Shown piece by piece: positions 13,978 to 19,350 of a DNA stretch of 19,350 nt. The notes beneath the pieces are model-generated. The model saw nothing but the letters and a program-made list of their open reading frames with translations, was not told the origin of the DNA and ran no database searches. The first letter of the stretch is position 1; each line of letters opens with the position of its first letter. Source of the stretch: an uncultured Actinomyces sp. (GTDB lineage: Bacteria > Actinomycetota > Actinomycetes > Actinomycetales > Actinomycetaceae); contig CALIZH010000013.1 in NCBI GenBank assembly GCA_938028585.1, positions 1 to 19,350 of the forward strand, given 5' to 3'. The translations under genes were made by a program, and so were the position numbers.

Positions 13978-15708
13978 ATGCCTGTGCAATGGAGCCAAGT
14001 GAAGACCTGGACATCTTCCAGTTTGAGTGCTTATTCGGGGACTGTTTCATCGAAGCGCGATCGCGTTCTTCAACAGGTAGCGTCGATTCAAAAGAATATT
14101 TCTGGTTTCCAGGGGCAGGGTAATACAGCGGAGGCTCTGCGTACGGCCATGGGAACGGCGCATACGGCTCTCTCAACTCTGGCTGATGATTTGGCTGAGG
14201 TCTGCGATGCTTTAGACGCTGCAGTGCCGAATATTGAGCAGGTCGAGAGTGCTGTTAAGACTGCCTTGGAGGTTGCGCAAAGCTGTCAGTGCACGATTTC
14301 AGACAGTGGTGTCCCCGTTTGCCATTATTCTGGAAACGACGCAGAGACCTACCGCAATGCAGCCGTTGCTGGAGTTGCCATGCAAGTTTCCAACGTGATG
14401 GCCCTTGCGAGCTATGCGGATGAGTCGCTCGATCGCGCCCTAGCAAAAGTTGGGACTCCCGGTAGTACTTCAAGTGCATCGGGTCAAGGTACTCATAAGT
14501 TGTCGAAGACCGAGCAGGAGCGTTTTAAGAACATGTCTCCTGAGGAACGCGCTGACTACTGGTCGAAACAGTCTTATGAACAGAAGCAATACCTCTGCGA
14601 TCACTATCCAGAGATGGTTGGTAATGCTGATGGTGTTGAGGGGTGGGCAAGAGACCGCGCCAATCGTATTAATTTGCGTGAGAAGAGGCTGGCTACAGAA
14701 AAACAGATTGAGACACTTAAGAAAGCGATTGATGATCCAAAACAAGCTGTGTATGTGACCCTCAATCGTCAAAAGCTGGAAAAAGCAGAGGAAGCGCTCA
14801 AGTCTTACAAGGTGATCAGTTCGTCGATTGGCAATGGCATCAGCCTTGAAGACTATCAGCATGGCAAGACGGGAAAGCCTATTTCGCTATTGACGCTTCA
14901 GGATGACGGACGTCGTGTTAAGGCTGCGGTGGCTCAAGGGGACGTCGATAACGCAGCGCATATCGGTACTTTTGTACCGGGGATCGGAACAACTGTTAAC
15001 GGGAGTCTCAAAGACTACATTCGCCAGACGGAGAATTTACGTCAGGCAGCCGCGGATCAAGGTAACCTCGCATTGAAAGACGTAGCAACGGTTGCGTGGC
15101 TCGGTTACGATGCTCCCGGTGACGCCAAATTTGAGAATCTTAGTGATATCACCTCGCCTAAACTCGCTCAGGCCGGCTCTGATCGTTTAGCTGGTTTCTT
15201 GAACGGAATGCAAGCATCGCGTGAGCACGGTGCGGGAGATGCGCACATGACTTTGGTTGGTCATTCCTATGGCTCGACAACGTCGGGAATGGCGGCGACA
15301 AAGGTTCATGATGGTGTAATCGACGATCTCGTGCTCTGTGGCTCGCCGGGTATGGGAACCTATAACGCTTCAGATCTACATGTCGCTGAAGGGCATCGTT
15401 GGGTTTCAGGAGTCCCAAATGGGGATAGTGTTCAAGGTATGGGATCGATACTTCCAGGAAGCACTATCCGCTGGGGACACCTCGGAACCAATCCGATGTA
15501 CGACAAGACATTCACACATCTTTCAAATGATGCGACTGGGTATGCGAACTATAACCACAATGCGCCGCCGAGTGATTCGCATTTGTGGGCGGCGCTGAAT
15601 CTAGCCGGTCTTCACTACCCATTGAATTTTGATAACCACAGTGTCTATCTAGAAGATGGGACGGAGACGGTTCAGGACTTTGGCCGAGTTGTTGCAGGGG
15701 TGAAGTAG
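13978..15708 (+). CDS. DUF1023 alpha/beta hydrolase with WXG-like N-terminus, candidate type VII effector
   Basis: The protein has 576 residues. Residues about 1-160 are helical and begin MPVQWSQVKTW, with a turn GFQGQGNTAEAL (about 43-54) where WXG proteins have W-x-G, and a YSGND (Y117 to D121) matching YxxxD. Residues about 175-285 are charged and coiled-coil-like, including VGNADGVEGWARDRANR, typical of DUF1023 proteins. The C-terminal alpha/beta hydrolase has the nucleophile elbow GHSYGS (S430), a conserved VAWLGYDAP strand and GSPGMG, and a likely catalytic H554 in DNHSVYLEDG. No signal peptide is present, consistent with type VII export. The substrate is unknown; esterase or lipase activity is a family-level guess. 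AGAGGA (13966-13971) lies six bases before the ATG, and the stop overlaps the next GTG by one base. Confidence 0.85.
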   Translation: MPVQWSQVKTWTSSSLSAYSGTVSSKRDRVLQQVASIQKNISGFQGQGNTAEALRTAMGTAHTALSTLADDLAEVCDALDAAVPNIEQVESAVKTALEVAQSCQCTISDSGVPVCHYSGNDAETYRNAAVAGVAMQVSNVMALASYADESLDRALAKVGTPGSTSSASGQGTHKLSKTEQERFKNMSPEERADYWSKQSYEQKQYLCDHYPEMVGNADGVEGWARDRANRINLREKRLATEKQIETLKKAIDDPKQAVYVTLNRQKLEKAEEALKSYKVISSSIGNGISLEDYQHGKTGKPISLLTLQDDGRRVKAAVAQGDVDNAAHIGTFVPGIGTTVNGSLKDYIRQTENLRQAAADQGNLALKDVATVAWLGYDAPGDAKFENLSDITSPKLAQAGSDRLAGFLNGMQASREHGAGDAHMTLVGHSYGSTTSGMAATKVHDGVIDDLVLCGSPGMGTYNASDLHVAEGHRWVSGVPNGDSVQGMGSILPGSTIRWGHLGTNPMYDKTFTHLSNDATGYANYNHNAPPSDSHLWAALNLAGLHYPLNFDNHSVYLEDGTETVQDFGRVVAGVK

Positions 15709-16334
15709 TGAGCTATCGGGGTATTGTTCGCGTATGTGCGGTACTTGGAGTGACAACGATTGCTTTGAGCGCGTGCTCTATCGGAGGTGCGGGCACTAAC
15801 CAATCCACTGCGACACCCACTCCGACTGTTAAGAAGGCTGTCTACTGGGATGGAAGTCTTCCCTTTGAACAGAGACAGTCGATCCAGGCATTTCAGCGTG
15901 ATGAGGAGCCGAAGATTCTTGAGTTCCGTCGTCGCCTTGCCGAGGCCGGTGGTGGAGGCGCGTGGGAAGCGCGCATCTTTGGGTCCGAGATCAATAAAGA
16001 GACTGACCACTCTTCAGGCGATGAGCAGCCGGCGTGGGAGCTTGTTGGGCAAGTTGTTGCTGGTCCTTATGTTCCCGTTCCTGAGGTCGAAAAGATCGGC
16101 CGTGAACTCTTGTCAGAGACGTATTCCGAGTATCAATTGGGCTCGGACAAAGGCGGTGTTCGTCAGCTTTCGTGGAGTGATCCGGTTAATGGTGGTTTCC
16201 TCTATGTGACCGTTCACGAGGGAAAAGCCACCTTAATGCGCTACCAAACGGGATTGCGTCCATCGGATGGGACGACTGCTAACCCTCGAGATTTCATTCC
16301 TGGGCGCGTTGATATCGATATCCCAGAGAAGTAG
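15708..16334 (+). CDS. Lipoprotein paralogous to the 13481 gene, candidate immunity/accessory protein
   Basis: The 208-aa product has a lipoprotein signal peptide ending in the lipobox LSAC (C23). A Thr/Pro-rich linker leads to the same domain as the 13481 product, beginning YWDGSLP at residue 46. It would be anchored on the outer face of the membrane. AGGGG (15696-15700) sits seven bases before the GTG start, which overlaps the hydrolase stop by one base, so it is translationally coupled to the hydrolase. I do not recognise the domain. A lipid-anchored protein coupled to a secreted hydrolase suggests immunity against, or assistance of, that hydrolase at the surface. Its stop lies two bases from the end of the convergent gene. 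Confidence 0.85.
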   Translation: MSYRGIVRVCAVLGVTTIALSACSIGGAGTNQSTATPTPTVKKAVYWDGSLPFEQRQSIQAFQRDEEPKILEFRRRLAEAGGGGAWEARIFGSEINKETDHSSGDEQPAWELVGQVVAGPYVPVPEVEKIGRELLSETYSEYQLGSDKGGVRQLSWSDPVNGGFLYVTVHEGKATLMRYQTGLRPSDGTTANPRDFIPGRVDIDIPEK

Positions 16335-16336
16335 AT

Positions 16337-17722
16337 TTACCGACTCACCGACAACTTCCGCTCACCCAGCAGAAGCACCGTACCAAGCGATACCTTGACG
16401 CGTTCACCGCGGGGGAGTGGCTGCGTGGTTCCATCGGGCGCCTGCAGGCGCGTGCCATTCGCCGAGAAGGTGTCCTCGACCCACATCGCATCACCATCGG
16501 CCGGTGCGACACGCAAGTGTGTACGCGACAGGGAACGCGTGGAATCCGCAATTGCCACTGCCCGCGCATCAGAAGGCGTCTGCTCGGGAGCACGTCCCAA
16601 CACGATAGGAGCATTGACCTCGATTCGCTGCCCATCGTCAACAATGATTGCCAGTGGTGCCGCCTGCGCGAATGTGGGGACAGAAGCCGGTGCGCTCGTT
16701 GCGGGAGCGAGCTGAGGAGCTGCTGGTTGCGCATTGCTCTGCTGGGCAATGCTCTGCGGAGCGCTGCCGGCCTGCTGAGGTGCACCAGCCTGAGGCATTG
16801 GCACCTGCGGAACTCGTGGCATTGCCGAGGCCGAGCTGTGGCGCGGGGGAGTGGGCACCTTGGGTGCGGCCGGAGTCTGTGCAGCGTGCTGCGTAGGCAC
16901 GGGCGCGGGCATCTCGCTGAGGACCTGGCTGGGAGCCTCAGGCATCGGTGACGGTGCTGGTAGGTCGGCTGCGGGAACTCCCGCCGGCGGAACGCTCAAA
17001 GCAGCAGGATCGGAAGCAGGAACTTCGGGGGACGCAACGCGCGGCCCTGCCCACTGATGTGCCGGGGCAAGTGCGGCGGGATCCATTCCCTGAAGCTGTG
17101 CAGGTGCGGCCCCAACCCCAGCCGAGGCCTCGGCAAACGAGGGGGAAAGCTGCTGGGAATAAGCGGGAGCTCCAGCGTCTGTGCGGCCAGCGCGGACGTC
17201 AAGGTTTCCCATCCCGCAGACGCGGTCAACCCAAGTTTGGCCATCTCGGGCAATAACCCAGGTGACGGCTGGGCCAATGACGCTTAGGTGAAGAAGAAGC
17301 ATGATCAGGCTGTGCGCGCTCTGGCGAGCCAAGCCGGGGGCGTGACCGGCCTCGGGACCCGCATCGGTGGCTACAGGTGCCATCGAAATTGCGGCGACTT
17401 GCATGGCGAAAGCTCCGGGAGTCCTTCCCGAATGGGCGCGAATCAGAGTGCCAACGATCCATGTCTCAAGCGCAACGATTACTGCAATAGCGATCGAGGG
17501 ATAGAACCACCATGAAAGCGCGGTGATTGCGACAAGGCATGCAAGGTCAATGAGGTAGGCCGTAACCAGAGCGCCACCGGTTGCGGGAGCTGAATATGCC
17601 GCAGCGGGCTGGGGGAGGCCTCGCTGGACACTACCCTGCTGAGCGGCGGCCAGAAAAGCCGGGTCCACACCTTTTGCCTGAGAAACGGGGACCTGGACTG
17701 GGGTAATGCGAAGCTCACTCAT
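16337..17722 (-). CDS. RDD family membrane protein with C-terminal FHA domain
   Basis: The product has 461 residues. Residues about 48-160 form an RDD-type membrane domain with three hydrophobic helices, an Asp in the first (AYLIDLACL), and the HSGRTPGAFAMQV loop. A long Ala/Pro-rich linker (about 180-355) leads to a C-terminal FHA domain (about 359-461) with VLGR, SLSRTHLRV and NGT motifs, which bind phosphothreonine peptides. Its ATG overlaps the stop of the EccD-like gene (ATGA), so it is co-translated with a type VII component. It may connect the secretion machine to Ser/Thr kinase signalling; the kinase at 5783-7783 is the nearest candidate. Domain calls are solid; the functional link is inference. 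Confidence 0.88.
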   Translation of the reverse strand: MSELRITPVQVPVSQAKGVDPAFLAAAQQGSVQRGLPQPAAAYSAPATGGALVTAYLIDLACLVAITALSWWFYPSIAIAVIVALETWIVGTLIRAHSGRTPGAFAMQVAAISMAPVATDAGPEAGHAPGLARQSAHSLIMLLLHLSVIGPAVTWVIARDGQTWVDRVCGMGNLDVRAGRTDAGAPAYSQQLSPSFAEASAGVGAAPAQLQGMDPAALAPAHQWAGPRVASPEVPASDPAALSVPPAGVPAADLPAPSPMPEAPSQVLSEMPAPVPTQHAAQTPAAPKVPTPPRHSSASAMPRVPQVPMPQAGAPQQAGSAPQSIAQQSNAQPAAPQLAPATSAPASVPTFAQAAPLAIIVDDGQRIEVNAPIVLGRAPEQTPSDARAVAIADSTRSLSRTHLRVAPADGDAMWVEDTFSANGTRLQAPDGTTQPLPRGERVKVSLGTVLLLGERKLSVSR

Positions 17723-19110
17723 GATGCCACCTGTCGAACGAGTTCAAAAAGATCCGCGGCGAAGAACGCGGCAGGGAAAACAACAGTCAATGACAGTGCT
17801 TGGAAAATATCGGTAAAGCGCCCAATCAGAGCGGATTGTTCTTTGCCTGAACGCAGGCGAGTCCACAGAAGAGAAACACAACCGATGAAGACAAGAACAG
17901 CTGCCGCAATGGGAGTGCCAAGAAGGGTTCGGGAGGCGGGGGAAATAAGCAGCGTTGCAAGCAAAATCACCGCTCCCACGCGGGGAACAACTCGCGAGGA
18001 AGCCCAGCGGCGCTCGCGGGGAACAACGACCAGCGCAATGACTGATGCACATACCAGCACCAGCGAGGCGATCTGCTGCCACGAATGAATCCCGATCATT
18101 GAGTAGATCACGGGGACCGCAACAATGATCAGGCCCAGACCAAGGTATTGGACCAATCGAGTACGCGAGGTCGCATCAGTGACGGTGCGGTTGACGCGGC
18201 GGCCGGTAATGCGCGAAGGAGAGGGAACCTCGGGTGCCCGGACAGTGGGCGCGGAGGTCGTCACAAGGGGCATATCCAGCAGCTGGGTCGCGGGGATGCG
18301 TACTGACAAGCTGGGCGAGGCGGTGATTGCGCATACCGCGCAGGCGATTGCGAAGGGCGCCACTCTGGTCAGAGAAGCATTGAGATAGGTCAAGACAGTC
18401 GCGCTTGCCGTGAGAACGCCCCAACTGAGCGCGTGTGCGCTTGTGAGGGGAGTGGGACGCCAGAGCCAGAGCCCAAGTGCAACGCCCGTTGCTCCCCACA
18501 GAGGGAAGAGAAGTGCGGCGACCTGTGACATCGTGGAGATTTGCGAGGCCTCAAGATAGATTCCTGCGCTTCCCAGAGCGGGAAGGACGCCAAGGAAAGA
18601 AAGTCCCGCGCCGAGCGTCCAGCCGGACAACAATCCGGCGTTGGAGTGGACGTGTTTTTGGTAGAGGACGACAAGGCAAAGAGCAAGTGAGAGGACACCG
18701 ATTGTCAAAGGCGCCCACCACGGCACGCCCGCAATGATGGTCAATAGCTGGGCAAAGAGAGTGCAGAAGATCAGAACCGCGTCCATTGCAAACGCCAGCA
18801 GGGCGCAGATGCTCAGAGCAAGGGAGGGACGGAACCAAGGATCGGAGGCTCGCTCAATTGCACGTTGTTCTTGACGCTGGCGCTCGCGGCCAGAGGTAAT
18901 GGAGATGAGGACTCCCTGGGGAAGGTCAGTTCCCAAGACCGCGCCAAGATTAAGAGGACGGCCATCCGCACCGGTGATTTGCAGGCTCCGATCACTTGAA
19001 TCGATATCAAGCATGGAGAGTAGGCCAGTGACCGTTGTTCCCAGCGGAACAACCAAATCTTTGACGCCGGAAGCGTCGGTGACGGTTACCGCTGCCTGTT
19101 TCTGGGTCAC
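17719..19110 (-). CDS. eccD: Second EccD-like polytopic membrane protein of the type VII system
   Basis: The 463-aa protein has a small beta-grasp, ubiquitin-like N-terminus (about 5-75; LVVPLGTTVTGLLSMLDID and GVLISITSG), a basic linker (RERQRQEQR) and about eleven hydrophobic helices, with a soluble loop of about 50 residues after the sixth (LDMPLVTTSAPTVRAPEVPS). The layout is that of EccD, but the sequence differs strongly from the EccD encoded at 10437-11747. The start is GTG at 19110 with an excellent AAGGAGGAGG directly upstream on its strand. It is divergent from the probable eccC gene and overlaps the RDD-FHA gene by four bases. A different polytopic ESX-associated protein is possible but less likely. 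Confidence 0.75.
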   Translation of the reverse strand: MTQKQAAVTVTDASGVKDLVVPLGTTVTGLLSMLDIDSSDRSLQITGADGRPLNLGAVLGTDLPQGVLISITSGRERQRQEQRAIERASDPWFRPSLALSICALLAFAMDAVLIFCTLFAQLLTIIAGVPWWAPLTIGVLSLALCLVVLYQKHVHSNAGLLSGWTLGAGLSFLGVLPALGSAGIYLEASQISTMSQVAALLFPLWGATGVALGLWLWRPTPLTSAHALSWGVLTASATVLTYLNASLTRVAPFAIACAVCAITASPSLSVRIPATQLLDMPLVTTSAPTVRAPEVPSPSRITGRRVNRTVTDATSRTRLVQYLGLGLIIVAVPVIYSMIGIHSWQQIASLVLVCASVIALVVVPRERRWASSRVVPRVGAVILLATLLISPASRTLLGTPIAAAVLVFIGCVSLLWTRLRSGKEQSALIGRFTDIFQALSLTVVFPAAFFAADLFELVRQVAS

Positions 19111-19240
19111 GCCTCCTCCTTCATGCGGTTGTGCCGGGAATTGTCCTCGGTGCCGATCCGGCTATTGATCCGCTGAGGTTCTTTCACCGATTCTGTTCAA
19201 AAGTCATCATTCAGACTACCTGACCAGATCAGTGCCATGC

Positions 19241-19268
19241 CACGAGTACTCGTGCTACAAGCTAGGAT
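19241..19268 (+). promoter_or_regulatory. Candidate promoter with perfect 14-bp palindrome upstream of probable eccC
   Basis: CACGAGTACTCGTG (19241-19254) is a perfect palindrome. Eight bases after it TAGGAT (19263-19268) resembles a -10, so the palindrome would cover the -35 and spacer region. It lies in the 205-base gap between the divergent EccD-like and probable eccC genes. Confidence 0.45.
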
Positions 19269-19315
19269 ACATACAGAAATGAAGGAAAACGGGAGATTGC
19301 ACTCCAGGAGACTGT

Positions 19316-19350
19316 ATGGCCGTCAATGAAATGGAAGCCCCCGAGCTTCC
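19316..19350 (+). CDS. eccC: Start of probable EccC ATPase gene (truncated by window end)
   Basis: Only the first 12 codons are visible (MAVNEMEAPELP). AGGAG (19306-19310) lies five bases before the ATG. EccC proteins, the FtsK/SpoIIIE-type ATPases that recognise and drive substrates, often begin with a short Pro-rich segment of this kind, and eccC is the core component still missing from the locus. No ATPase domain can be seen, so the call rests on context. Confidence 0.5.
   Translation, partial: MAVNEMEAPEL

Noticed and set aside
16332..16339. Two-base gap between convergent stop codons as a possible assembly or recombination junction
   Set aside because: Both genes end with intact domains; tight convergent ends are common in compact genomes.
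1..19350. tRNA, rRNA, CRISPR, transposase or phage genes
   Set aside because: None seen. Repeats are limited to the kinase tail and the paralogous pair, and composition is fairly even across the window.

Overview
The window is bacterial, has moderate-to-high GC and is densely packed with genes. It comes from an actinobacterium (Actinomycetota). Evidence is the mycobacterial-type (T7SSa) secretion set EccB/EccD/MycP/Esx, the actinobacterial Ig-like/MoxR/DUF58/transglutaminase/kinase cluster, and frequent GTG starts. Actinomycetaceae (Actinomyces/Schaalia-like) or Bifidobacteriaceae are the likeliest families, but that placement is inference. No RNA gene, CRISPR array, insertion sequence or prophage is visible.

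Left block (1-7783, + strand): the 3' end of a large fn3/Ig-like surface protein, a MoxR AAA+ ATPase, a DUF58 membrane protein, a TgpA-like membrane transglutaminase-fold protein and a transmembrane Ser/Thr kinase with an extracellular fn3-like domain. The last three genes overlap by 1-4 bases. The content matches the PFNA cluster known from Bifidobacterium, but no PP2C phosphatase gene lies in the visible part. It is probably an envelope-sensing and assembly unit.

Middle block: a minus-strand operon eccD-eccB-mycP (11747 down to 7811, with overlapping starts and stops) diverges from a plus-strand pair of WXG100 (Esx) genes (11927-12576). The shared 179-base intergenic region carries a perfect 14-bp palindrome and promoter-like hexamers. 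A strong hairpin follows the esx pair.

Cassette (12729-16334, + strand): an EspC-like helical protein with a Pro-rich tail, a 164-aa protein, a 576-aa protein with a WXG-like N-terminus and a C-terminal DUF1023 alpha/beta hydrolase, and a 208-aa lipoprotein. The lipoprotein and the 164-aa protein are close paralogues flanking the hydrolase, and one of them lacks a signal peptide. I read this as a candidate type VII effector with associated immunity or accessory proteins. It is the most novel part of the window.

Right block: a minus-strand pair (second EccD-like membrane protein, then an RDD + FHA protein; 19110 down to 16337), divergent from the first 12 codons of a gene that is probably eccC. 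The region between them carries another perfect 14-bp palindrome. The T7SS core is therefore split into two divergent clusters around the esx/hydrolase cassette, with a Ser/Thr kinase on one side and a phosphothreonine-binding FHA protein on the other.
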